NCBI GenBank assembly: GCA_020426085.1
Contig: JAGQQP010000090.1
Location: forward strand, 1 to 10,734
Direction: 5' to 3'
From: Planctomycetaceae bacterium
Lineage (GTDB): Bacteria > Planctomycetota > Planctomycetia > Planctomycetales > Planctomycetaceae
DNA: 10,734 nt
Shown: positions 1 through 5,474 of the stretch, piece after piece
Numbering within the stretch: position 1 is the stretch's first letter
How the letters are laid out: every line of letters starts with the position of its first letter
Made by a program: the position numbers and the translations under genes
The notes under the pieces: model-generated
Told to the model about the DNA's origin: nothing
The model's database searches: none
The model's input: the letters and a program-made list of their open reading frames with translations, nothing else

Positions 1-110
1 ACTCCGACCAGCACGTCAACCGGGTGACTCAACAGGGTTTGAAAACAGACTCCCGTCACCACCAGCAGGATCAAAGCAGCGATCAGATTTTGAAACAGTC
101 TGGATTTCAT
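1..110 (-). CDS. N-terminus of an unidentified membrane-anchored or exported protein (cut by left edge)
   Basis: The minus strand is open from an ATG at 110-108 to the window edge, giving 36 complete codons. The peptide starts MKSRLFQNLI and continues with a run of about 14 mostly hydrophobic residues (roughly 9-23, AALILLVVTGV) before turning polar. A basic start followed by a hydrophobic core is the pattern of a signal peptide or N-terminal membrane anchor. The frame stays open upstream to a stop at 284-282 and has another ATG at 215-213. I prefer the 110 start because it puts the basic residues directly before the hydrophobic core. No clear Shine-Dalgarno site precedes it. A weak promoter-like pair, TTGTCC (194-189) and TACAAT (169-164), lies upstream with a long 19-base spacer. 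The rest of the gene is outside the window, so no family can be named. Confidence 0.6.
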   Translation of the reverse strand, partial: MKSRLFQNLIAALILLVVTGVCFQTLLSHPVDVLVG

Positions 111-403
111 GTGTTGAGTTTCATCACTGGCCGAAGTGGAGCAACCATCAGAAGGACAAAGGCATTGTAAAGAATTTGATACATCGCAGGACAAAACGAT
201 TGCGAACAGAAACATGTTCCGTTGTGGGAACACCTTTGCTGGAAAAAAGTTCGGTAATCGAAAGCCTGTCGCCGGTAATACTCAAGAGCGAATAGAAGTG
301 CACAGATCATGCCAACCATTGCCGCTCGTGAGTGAAATTTACGGGCAACCCTGCAGAGGGGATTCGATCCGGCCTCTTTCAGAAACTTTCCACTGAAAGC
401 CCG
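111..403. other. Intergenic gap between the nitrilase gene and the left-edge gene
   Basis: I see no convincing gene in these 293 bases. Short open frames exist on both strands, but they are rich in Cys and Phe and resemble no family. A perfect 7-base inverted repeat, CTTTCAG (376-382) and CTGAAAG (393-399), lies just beyond the nitrilase stop codon (404-406). It could form a hairpin at the 3' end of that transcript, but no T-run follows on the minus strand, so it is at best a weak terminator or an RNA end-stabilising structure. Confidence 0.45.
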
Positions 404-1252
404 TCAGTCACGATTCGGGGGCTGCAGTCCATGCGGTTCGACCACTTTTGAGTACATTTCGGGGCGTCGGTCTGCCAGACGGTGAATCACATGCTTGTCG
501 GGAACGCGGTCGACCCGTTTATTACGGGCCCGGGCCGGATCAATGGTTGCGTAGAGAATTTCCGGCTCAGTTCCCCACGAAGTGGCGATGGTCTCCCCTG
601 CCGGACCTGTGATGCGACTCTTTCCAATAAAGTCAAAGCCCCGTTCCGACCCGATGCGGTTGATGGCACAGTAGTAGATGCCGTTTTCCATCGAGCGGGT
701 GTTGATCGCATGCTCGGCAACATGTTCCGCGCCGGTGGGCCAGTTGGTCGGCAGGATTATCAGATCGGCGCCGTCGATCGTCATGATCCGCGATGATTCG
801 GGAAATGCACTGTCGTAACAGATATTGAGGCCAATATTCGCTTCAGGATGTGAGAAGACAGCAAATTCGCGATCGCCGGGGAGCGCGAAGCGGTCGACTC
901 CCAGGTAGGGCAAATGAATTTTGCGATAGCTGCCCAGAACTCCTTCCGGCGTGATCAGAACCGCCGCGTTATAGACGCCCTGCTCTGCCTGCTCCAGCAT
1001 CCCGACCACAACAGAATGATTCAGCTCACGACAGACTTCCTGTAGCCTGTCGGTGGAGGTGCCGGGAATCGATTCTGCGTAAGGCAGGGCTTCTTCGAGA
1101 CTGGCAAAGCAGTAACCGGTCAGTGCACATTCGGGGAACACAGTGAGGCTGGCGCCTGCAGCAGAGGTCTCTTTGATTTTCTCGATGATACGGCTGAGAT
1201 TTCCCTCTATGTCCATGAGAGAAACATCCATTTGCACGCCGGCGATTTTCAT
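404..1252 (-). CDS. Nitrilase-superfamily carbon-nitrogen hydrolase (amidohydrolase)
   Basis: This 282-residue cytosolic protein has the full Glu-Lys-Cys triad of the nitrilase superfamily. Glu41 lies in FPECALTGY, Lys111 in YRKIHLPYLG and the nucleophile Cys145 in NICYDSAFPE. The late RRPEMY motif near residue 264 also fits amidase-type members, and the length is typical of single-domain enzymes. The family hydrolyses amides, N-carbamoyl compounds or nitriles through a thioester at the Cys; the exact substrate cannot be read from sequence. The WPTGAEH segment after NICYDSAFPE resembles amidase-branch members rather than true nitrilases. The start is supported by GAGGA nine bases before the ATG. 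The gene lies 112 bases downstream of the membrane-hydrolase gene on the same strand. It has a promoter-like site and a hairpin in that gap, so it may be transcribed both alone and by read-through. Confidence 0.93.
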   Translation of the reverse strand: MKIAGVQMDVSLMDIEGNLSRIIEKIKETSAAGASLTVFPECALTGYCFASLEEALPYAESIPGTSTDRLQEVCRELNHSVVVGMLEQAEQGVYNAAVLITPEGVLGSYRKIHLPYLGVDRFALPGDREFAVFSHPEANIGLNICYDSAFPESSRIMTIDGADLIILPTNWPTGAEHVAEHAINTRSMENGIYYCAINRIGSERGFDFIGKSRITGPAGETIATSWGTEPEILYATIDPARARNKRVDRVPDKHVIHRLADRRPEMYSKVVEPHGLQPPNRD

Positions 1253-1264
1253 TGAGTGCAGTCC

Positions 1265-1310
1265 TCAGTATTCCGAAGGAATGAATATGCCATTCGAGGC
1301 AGAATACTGA
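1265..1310 (-). promoter_or_regulatory. Leader hairpin abutting the nitrilase ribosome-binding site
   Basis: A perfect 9-base inverted repeat, TCAGTATTC (1265-1273) and GAATACTGA (1302-1310), encloses a second inverted repeat, GAATG (1279-1283) and CATTC (1291-1295). On the minus strand the outer stem ends inside the Shine-Dalgarno stretch GAGGA, pairing its first bases. The 5' arm begins just after the predicted -10 box. It is either a leader RNA hairpin affecting translation or RNA stability, or an operator dyad. No T-run follows, so it is not an intrinsic terminator for the upstream gene. Confidence 0.5.
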
Positions 1311-1338
1311 TTATAGGAGCCTGCGCCGCCGGTTTCCA
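1310..1338 (-). promoter_or_regulatory. Promoter candidate for the nitrilase gene
   Basis: On the minus strand TGGAAA (1338-1333, 4 of 6 matches to the -35 consensus) is followed after 17 bases by a perfect TATAAT (1315-1310). Transcription would start near 1303, leaving a leader of about 50 bases before the ATG at 1252. The -10 box touches the end of the 1265-1310 inverted repeat, so binding there could block transcription. Confidence 0.5.
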
Positions 1339-1364
1339 TCGTGTCTGTTCAAACTGCAACTGAA

Positions 1365-2084
1365 TCAGAGGCGTTCTGTCGTTTTGAAGGGAGAGGCCTG
1401 CTGGACCGGGGCATCGATATTTTCCACGGGAGCCGCCTGTTGAGGCGGGATCAGCACACCGGAATCGACAAGTGTGATGTAGGTCATCGTCAGTAGAATC
1501 GCATAGGCGACGGCATTGCCAAACAGGCCATTCCCGAACCATTTGATCGCAGTGCCCGAGGATTTCTTCAGGCGGATGCTCACTCCCTTACGTTCCACAC
1601 TGTAGACTTCATCCAGAACCAGGTGAGAGAGAAAGCCAAGCGAGATGCCGCCCGCCATCAGGAACTTCACGGTATAGGAATCGCTGAAGTAAGCCAGAAA
1701 GACTGTTTCCCCGGCGATGATCAGTGCCGGGATGCTGTGGAACATACCACGATGTACGGCAAATTTGCCGAGTATGGCGGCTGCACCATAGCGAACGGAG
1801 GCATAAGTCACGACCGCCATCAGAATCGCATTGTCCGGATCAGCGCCTTTGTGAATCATGCAGCGCATGGCAACGAAGGAGGCGACGGCAGCGGTCAGGG
1901 AGAAAATCTCTTTGATGGGACGACCCGTTTCAGAGTCCAGGTCGGGCAGCATGCCACCGATCCAGGTCAGGACACCGGCCAGAATCCCCTGTGTCGGCGT
2001 GAATCCCATGAGCAGGCTGGCGATCGAACCGTAGCCGATTCCCAGCAAGCCGCTGACACTGATATGTTCTTTGTAACCGGCCAT
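1365..2084 (-). CDS. DUF457 / YdjM-like integral membrane metal-dependent hydrolase
   Basis: This 239-residue multi-pass membrane protein carries the histidine/aspartate pattern of the YdjM (LexA-regulated, putative inner-membrane metal-dependent hydrolase) family. His7 sits in KEHISVSG, Asp48 and Asp50 in MLPDLDSE, His111 and His116 in HRGMFHS, and His154 and Asp158 in HLVLDEVYS. About six or seven hydrophobic segments can be seen (roughly 13-27, 33-46, 60-76, 86-105, 117-133, 139-157, 189-206), with the polar motif residues placed at or near their ends, as in the family. The last 30 residues are a Pro/Gln-rich polar tail. The physiological substrate of the family is not established. GGGAAG six bases before the ATG is an acceptable Shine-Dalgarno site. 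It is the first gene of a possible unit with the nitrilase, 112 bases downstream. Confidence 0.85.
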   Translation of the reverse strand: MAGYKEHISVSGLLGIGYGSIASLLMGFTPTQGILAGVLTWIGGMLPDLDSETGRPIKEIFSLTAAVASFVAMRCMIHKGADPDNAILMAVVTYASVRYGAAAILGKFAVHRGMFHSIPALIIAGETVFLAYFSDSYTVKFLMAGGISLGFLSHLVLDEVYSVERKGVSIRLKKSSGTAIKWFGNGLFGNAVAYAILLTMTYITLVDSGVLIPPQQAAPVENIDAPVQQASPFKTTERL

Positions 2085-2149
2085 TGTATTCTTCCCTGAA
2101 TGTTACGGTTCAATTCCGGATGGTTCGTTGCTAAGTCCTTGCAGGGACA

Positions 2150-2179
2150 ATCGTAGCAAACTTGGTGGGAATCGATCAA
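2150..2179 (-). promoter_or_regulatory. Promoter candidate for the YdjM-like gene
   Basis: On the minus strand TTGATC (2179-2174, 4 of 6) is followed after 18 bases by TACGAT (2155-2150, 4 of 6), preceded by TG one base earlier, giving an extended -10 (TGCTACGAT). Transcription would begin near 2143, about 58 bases before the ATG. The match is modest and rests on sequence alone. Confidence 0.35.
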
Positions 2180-2219
2180 TGGGAGTTCAAATCGCTGGTT
2201 TTGAGGGGGAAAACGGCTC

Positions 2220-2358
2220 ACGGAACCGGGTCTGGTTCGGCCTGTTCATCTGCGTGCTGTTGGGTGAGATCGAGTAGAATCGGCAGCGATGCACTTTCGC
2301 TGGCGTGAAGTGCCGTTCGCTATCGGGCGAGCCGACGGAGAGGCTCTGCCGGGTGACA
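2220..2358. repeat. Possible dispersed intergenic repeat or gene relic with stacked short hairpins
   Basis: This GC-richer stretch holds several short inverted repeats in tandem: GAACC/GGTTC (2222-2236), CAGCG/CGCTG (2284-2302), GCACTT/AAGTGC (2291-2313) and GAGCC/GGCTC (2329-2346). On the minus strand two reading frames give protein-like text in succession. One reads PGRASPSARPIANGTS; another ends DLTQQHADEQAEPDPVP and a stop, but is closed upstream by an in-frame TAG. This looks like a degraded or non-coding element that may occur elsewhere in the genome rather than a working gene. No second copy lies in this window, so calling it a repeat is inference. Confidence 0.3.
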
Positions 2359-2655
2359 GTTGTTTGACTTTTAAATCGCTTTAATTTCCAGAATGTCATT
2401 TGATGACCGGTTTATTCAGTTTTTGTGATGGGGGACTATTTTGTGGAGTGGCGCGAGTGAGTCAAGAGGATCTGAACAAAATCGGGTGGCGATACAGGGT
2501 GACACAGGGGCGACCTGCCGCGATGCTGGAGCGGTTCTGTGGTGAAAGCCTGCGATGTGCGGCGACCCGCAGGCATACATTGGTAACTGGTGCTGTTATG
2601 CCAACTGAAGATCTGGAAAAAAGGACCGGAAATCGGGTGCATACGACGAACAAGT
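2359..2655. other. Intergenic sequence without a supported gene
   Basis: This is the middle of the 783-base gap between the phosphatase and YdjM-like genes. An open frame from 2400 on the plus strand runs into the antisense of the phosphatase gene, but its first part has no recognisable domain and no Shine-Dalgarno site. AT-rich stretches at 2363-2390 contain -35-like and -10-like hexamers whose spacing is wrong. I see nothing functional that I can support. Confidence 0.4.
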
Positions 2656-2831
2656 GTCGCGTGTTTCAGTGCACTGTAAACTTGACACGCGCGCGACTCA
2701 ATTTAACGCTTATCATGTTTCGCGGCGCGGCGGCGTCAAGTCGAATTTTTTCAGTCCGTGCTGTGGAATGCCGAAGGGGCATTGATCGCAGGCTGAAACG
2801 CTCCGAAACGGCAAAAAGTACGATATTCGGA
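2656..2831. other. Cluster of overlapping inverted repeats downstream of the phosphatase gene
   Basis: Within 176 bases there are: CGCGTGT (2658-2664) with ACACGCG (2685-2691), enclosing the 10-base palindrome CAGTGCACTG (2667-2676); ACTTGAC (2680-2686) with GTCAAGT (2735-2741), GC-rich inside and followed by T6 at 2746-2751; AATGCC (2767-2772) with GGCATT (2778-2783), loop of five; and TCCGAA (2802-2807) with TTCGGA (2826-2831). The first two share bases, so they are alternative structures. The T6 suits a plus-strand terminator, yet no plus-strand gene precedes it. On the minus strand the hairpins lie 36-200 bases beyond the phosphatase stop and may form its transcript end. Confidence 0.45.
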
Positions 2832-2867
2832 CTCGTTTGTGTACAGAACAGCGACGGAGCGGGCCGT

Positions 2868-3671
2868 TTATCGAGCGATGATTTCCAGAACTTCGTCTTT
2901 CAGAGCCGCATTGACGGCAAGGCCATTTCCGGTATAGATGGACGGGTTACCATCGAAATCGATCCAGTGTCCGCCGGCTTCTTCCAGAATGGGGAGCAGA
3001 GCGGCCGCATCCCAGGGGCTGAGAACCGGGTCCACCATGACTTCTGCCCGACCTGTGGCGACCAGCATGTGGCCGTAACAGTCTCCCCAGCCACGCGCCA
3101 GATAGGAGTTGCGGCAGAGGTATTCATAGGCTTTCTGCTTGCCAATCGTTTCCCAGCGGGTCATGGTTGTCGTACAGAAGACCGACTCGGAGAGTTGGGT
3201 TTTATCGGACACTTTGGCGCGACGGGGTTCCTGGTCACGAATTTTCCACCAGGCGCCTTCTCCCTTAATGGCATAAACGACTTCGTTCAACGCAGGGAAT
3301 CGACAGACGCCGAGCACGAGTTTTCCGTTCTCTTCCAGTCCCATCAGAGTTCCAAACAAAGGCACGCCTTGAGTGAACGGTTTGGTACCGTCGATGGGGT
3401 CGAGAATCCATTTGAATTCGTTGGTCCCTTCTACGGGAGGGAGTTCTTCACCCAGAATACTGTCCTGGGGAAATGCGAGGGTGATCTCTTCCCGCAGCAG
3501 TTCTTCTGCACCACGATCGGCGATCGTCACGGGGGAGTCATCGGACTTTCGATCAACCTCAAGATCGGGAGACTGGTAATACTGCATGATCAGCTCACTG
3601 GCTTTCTCTGATGCTGCCAGTGCCAGTTCAAGACGCGCTTTTAATTCAAATTTCTCAGAGTGTGTAGTCAT
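2868..3671 (-). CDS. Inositol-monophosphatase-family phosphatase, HisN-like (histidinol-phosphatase type)
   Basis: This 267-residue cytosolic protein has the metal-dependent phosphatase signature of the family: SDDSPVTIADRGAEE (43-57), GEE (Glu75 and Glu76 as metal ligands), DPIDGTKPF (Asp91 and Asp94) and the late SPWDAAAL with Asp221. RGWGDCYGHMLVATGRAEV (193-211) and the TKPF variant of the DGT motif resemble the histidinol-phosphate phosphatase HisN branch more than plain inositol monophosphatases. The reaction would be Mg-dependent removal of phosphate from a small alcohol phosphate. Histidinol phosphate is likely but not proven, since no other his gene is near. The start has no clear Shine-Dalgarno site but is the only sensible ATG before the conserved N-terminal helix. 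It follows the LarA-like gene by 70 bases on the same strand, and no terminator lies between, so co-transcription is likely. Confidence 0.9.
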   Translation of the reverse strand: MTTHSEKFELKARLELALAASEKASELIMQYYQSPDLEVDRKSDDSPVTIADRGAEELLREEITLAFPQDSILGEELPPVEGTNEFKWILDPIDGTKPFTQGVPLFGTLMGLEENGKLVLGVCRFPALNEVVYAIKGEGAWWKIRDQEPRRAKVSDKTQLSESVFCTTTMTRWETIGKQKAYEYLCRNSYLARGWGDCYGHMLVATGRAEVMVDPVLSPWDAAALLPILEEAGGHWIDFDGNPSIYTGNGLAVNAALKDEVLEIIAR

Positions 3672-3741
3672 GATTTTATTTCGAATATTCTTGAGTGTTT
3701 ATGGTTTTGATCGATTGAACAATTTGTGTCCGGTTTTCGGT

Positions 3742-4986
3742 CTATTCGTCTTCAAGTCGGTAAAGGTGCTCCCCTGCTTTTCTGACGAGCAGAATGCCTT
3801 CGTCTTCCCGATCGGCAAACGATTCGATGTCGATACTGGCAGGATCGCGGTAGCCGAGATTGATTTTCTCACACAATTCAGGAGGAATCTGAGATGCCAG
3901 AGTCACGCGAACCCGCGGACGTTCGACGCCGTTTTCAAATGTTCCCGTTCCCCGCACATGAGTCGAGTGGGCGAGGATCCCCCAGGGGTAGTCTTTAAAC
4001 TGGTCCCACTGGTTTGTGAAATAGTCACGGACGTGATAGCCGACTTCTTCAATCAGCTTGCCGTGTGTGACAGAAATTTCTTTCATGTGTGGGGCGTAGA
4101 TGATGAGTTCGCCGTCGTCTGCGACCACCGGTTCCAGTTTATACATGCATTTTCCGGCGACCCAGAGTTCATCGTACATCAATGGGGCACAGGATAAGAC
4201 CTGCTTGAAGGGCTTAGGCTTGCGTTTGATATGGATCTGACCTGACAGATCTGCCGCGGAATTCCAGGCGGATTCGGGAGATCCATAAAAGAGACCATAT
4301 AAGGAACTGTCGGGGGCCACGACAAAGGTGATGCAGCGTTTTTCGTTGGGAATCATCGCGGCGGACTGATTGACGACTTCGCGAACCGGGGTCTGTTTGA
4401 CACCAATAATTCCAACATTCGTAATTAAGGCACCCAGCCAATGAAAGAAGTTCAGAAGATCCGGGCCGGAAATACCAGGGAAAAAGTACTTACTGCCGCC
4501 GGAAAAGCCAACCACTTCGTGCGGAAAGACAGGGCCCATGATCTGCAGGATATCGTAATCTTTGATGCGGGCATTGATGGTGACCGGGACATCCATTTCC
4601 AGGAGTCCTGCCGAGATGGAAGCGGTCTGCTCTTTCGTGAGGGTTCCGATTTGGGTAAGCTTGTCAGGTTGGTCCCATTCATGGTTGAAAAGACCGACAT
4701 CCCTGTATTCAGACTGTCTGGCTTCCTCGGAGATTCCCAGCAGGCGGCAGATGTCTTTTTCGGGCATGGGAGGATGGGTCCCCAATGCCACCAGGACATC
4801 AATCCGTTTGGCAACCGGGCTGAGAATTCGATGGAAGGTCGAAAATAAGAGGGGTAAAGGAGCGGTGCGGGTCGCATCGGGCACGATCAGCAGAATACTT
4901 TTGTTTCGATAGTCTTCGACAGGAAGATTGGATTCAAACCACTGAATGACTTCCTGTTCGCTAAGAGTTTGATGGAGTTGTTCCAT
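3742..4986 (-). CDS. LarA-like nickel-pincer 2-hydroxyacid racemase/epimerase homologue
   Basis: This 414-residue cytosolic protein matches the LarA (DUF2088) family along its length. PDATRTAP (36-43) supplies the substrate-binding Asp37 and Arg40, and ALGTHPPM (67-74) gives His71. PHEVVGFSGGSKYFFPG (155-171) supplies His156 and Lys166, and FFHWLGA (180-186) gives His182. In Lactiplantibacillus plantarum LarA the ligands are His108, His174, Lys184 and His200; the spacings of 10 and 16 residues among the last three are identical here. Lys166 would therefore bind the nickel-pincer nucleotide. LarA homologues racemise or epimerise different 2-hydroxyacids, and this one's substrate is unknown. 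No larB, larC or larE lies in the window, so the cofactor must be made from genes elsewhere. No strong Shine-Dalgarno site precedes the ATG. It is the first gene of a pair with the HisN-like phosphatase. Confidence 0.9.
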   Translation of the reverse strand: MEQLHQTLSEQEVIQWFESNLPVEDYRNKSILLIVPDATRTAPLPLLFSTFHRILSPVAKRIDVLVALGTHPPMPEKDICRLLGISEEARQSEYRDVGLFNHEWDQPDKLTQIGTLTKEQTASISAGLLEMDVPVTINARIKDYDILQIMGPVFPHEVVGFSGGSKYFFPGISGPDLLNFFHWLGALITNVGIIGVKQTPVREVVNQSAAMIPNEKRCITFVVAPDSSLYGLFYGSPESAWNSAADLSGQIHIKRKPKPFKQVLSCAPLMYDELWVAGKCMYKLEPVVADDGELIIYAPHMKEISVTHGKLIEEVGYHVRDYFTNQWDQFKDYPWGILAHSTHVRGTGTFENGVERPRVRVTLASQIPPELCEKINLGYRDPASIDIESFADREDEGILLVRKAGEHLYRLEDE

Positions 4987-4993
4987 AGTCGCA

Positions 4994-5041
4994 GATTGCT
5001 TTCAGATAAGCCCCGGCCTTTTGATTGCTGTTCAGGGCCGG
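4994..5041 (-). promoter_or_regulatory. Leader of the LarA-like gene: direct repeats and a GC hairpin
   Basis: Near-identical direct repeats GATTGCTTTCAG (4994-5005) and GATTGCTGTTCAG (5023-5035) lie 29 bases apart. CCGGCC (5013-5018) and GGCCGG (5036-5041) form a perfect 6-base inverted repeat around the second copy. On the minus strand both fall within the predicted leader, 8-55 bases before the ATG. They could be a paired operator or a leader hairpin; the sequence does not decide between them. Confidence 0.35.
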
Positions 5042-5060
5042 ACTGATGTTGAAAACAGAT

Positions 5061-5088
5061 ACTATAAATCATTTTAAAAAAAAGTGAA
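5061..5088 (-). promoter_or_regulatory. Promoter candidate for the LarA-like gene
   Basis: On the minus strand TTCACT (5088-5083, 4 of 6) is followed after 16 bases by TATAGT (5066-5061, 5 of 6). Transcription would begin near 5055, giving a leader of about 70 bases. The -35 region overlaps the T8 arm of the neighbouring hairpin. Confidence 0.4.
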
Positions 5089-5128
5089 TCGACTCAGCAG
5101 GCTGTGGGAGTCGTATATCACACTTTTT
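5076..5128 (-). terminator. Terminator-like hairpin in the divergent control region
   Basis: CGACTC (5090-5095) and GAGTCG (5108-5113) pair perfectly around a 12-base loop. An outer pair, AAAAAGTG (5079-5086) with CACTTTTT (5121-5128), also matches perfectly. Read on the minus strand, the inner stem is followed within six bases by eight consecutive T (5083-5076), the form of an intrinsic terminator. The plus strand has a shorter T5 tail (5124-5128). Its place between two divergent genes is odd, since no established gene lies upstream on the minus strand. It may stop antisense transcripts arising from the SNF2 promoter region before they enter the LarA-like gene. Confidence 0.45.
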
Positions 5129-5180
5129 ACAGTGGGACCAGTCTCAAGGGGGGGAACTTAACGAACTCTTTGAGATAACG

Positions 5181-5194
5181 GAATGTTCACATTC
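5181..5194. promoter_or_regulatory. Operator-like dyad upstream of the SNF2 promoter
   Basis: GAATGT (5181-5186) and ACATTC (5189-5194) form a perfect dyad with a 2-base centre, followed by T6. The centre is too short to fold as an RNA hairpin, so a dimeric DNA-binding protein is the natural reading. It lies about 14 bases before the SNF2 -35 region. The cognate regulator is unknown. Confidence 0.35.
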
Positions 5195-5208
5195 TTTTTT
5201 AATGGAAG

Positions 5209-5238
5209 TCAAAAATTCAGAAGAAAACCTGCTATAAT
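5209..5238 (+). promoter_or_regulatory. Extended -10 promoter for the SNF2 gene
   Basis: A perfect TATAAT (5233-5238) is preceded by TG one base earlier, giving TGCTATAAT, the extended -10 form that tolerates a poor -35. The -35 position (TCAAAA, 5209-5214, 18-base spacer) is indeed poor. Transcription would start near 5245, leaving a leader of about 230 bases before the ATG at 5475. Confidence 0.55.
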
Positions 5239-5277
5239 GACTGGTCAAAAGCAACCGTGATCTAGTAACCTCGTAAG

Positions 5278-5319
5278 ATGCGCTCTGAATGGGGTTTGAG
5301 GGTTGTAAGGCCCGATTGA
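5278..5319 (+). CDS. Possible 13-residue upstream open reading frame in the SNF2 leader
   Basis: An ATG inside the predicted leader opens a short frame encoding MRSEWGLRVVRPD and then TGA. It lacks a convincing Shine-Dalgarno site and shows no run of a single amino acid that would suggest classical attenuation. A small hairpin, GGCT with AGCC around a T-rich loop, follows at about 5323-5341. It may be chance; I list it because the leader is unusually long. Confidence 0.15.
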   Translation: MRSEWGLRVVRPD

Positions 5320-5462
5320 TCAACAGGCTTTTTTGAGAGCCGCACGATTTAAAATGTTTGTGTTCCGACCGATACCAGCGTTGGTCCAGGTTCAATTCAG
5401 GACTGACTTATGAAAATATCCGGGAGTGTCTCAATAATGCGAAACGCGTTTTGGGATCAGGC

Positions 5463-5468
5463 AGGAGG
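5463..5468 (+). promoter_or_regulatory. Consensus Shine-Dalgarno site fixing the SNF2 start
   Basis: AGGAGG is followed six bases later by the ATG at 5475-5477. This is the strongest ribosome-binding site in the window and decides the start in favour of 5475. The frame is open further upstream (to a TTG at 5358), but that stretch has no such site and its residues resemble leader sequence. Confidence 0.85.
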
Positions 5469-5474
5469 CCGTCC

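Noticed and set aside
107..319. A 70-codon minus-strand frame that overlaps the left-edge gene start by ATGA, suggesting translational coupling
   Set aside because: The peptide is rich in Cys, Phe and Tyr without recognisable features, and has no ribosome-binding site. The overlap is probably chance.
1623..2099. A 158-codon plus-strand frame
   Set aside because: It is antisense to the YdjM-like gene, whose metal-binding motifs and hydrophobic segments are clear.
2400..3611. A 403-codon open frame on the plus strand
   Set aside because: Two thirds of it is antisense to the phosphatase gene, whose catalytic motifs are all intact. The remaining part has no recognisable domain or ribosome-binding site.
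5144..5395. An 83-codon minus-strand frame ending just before the T8 hairpin
   Set aside because: It begins with TTG without a ribosome-binding site and the peptide has no family features. If something is transcribed here, a non-coding RNA is as likely; kept only as context for the hairpin.
4987..5474. A riboswitch in the LarA-like or SNF2 leaders
   Set aside because: The hairpins are short and I could not match any known riboswitch core by eye.
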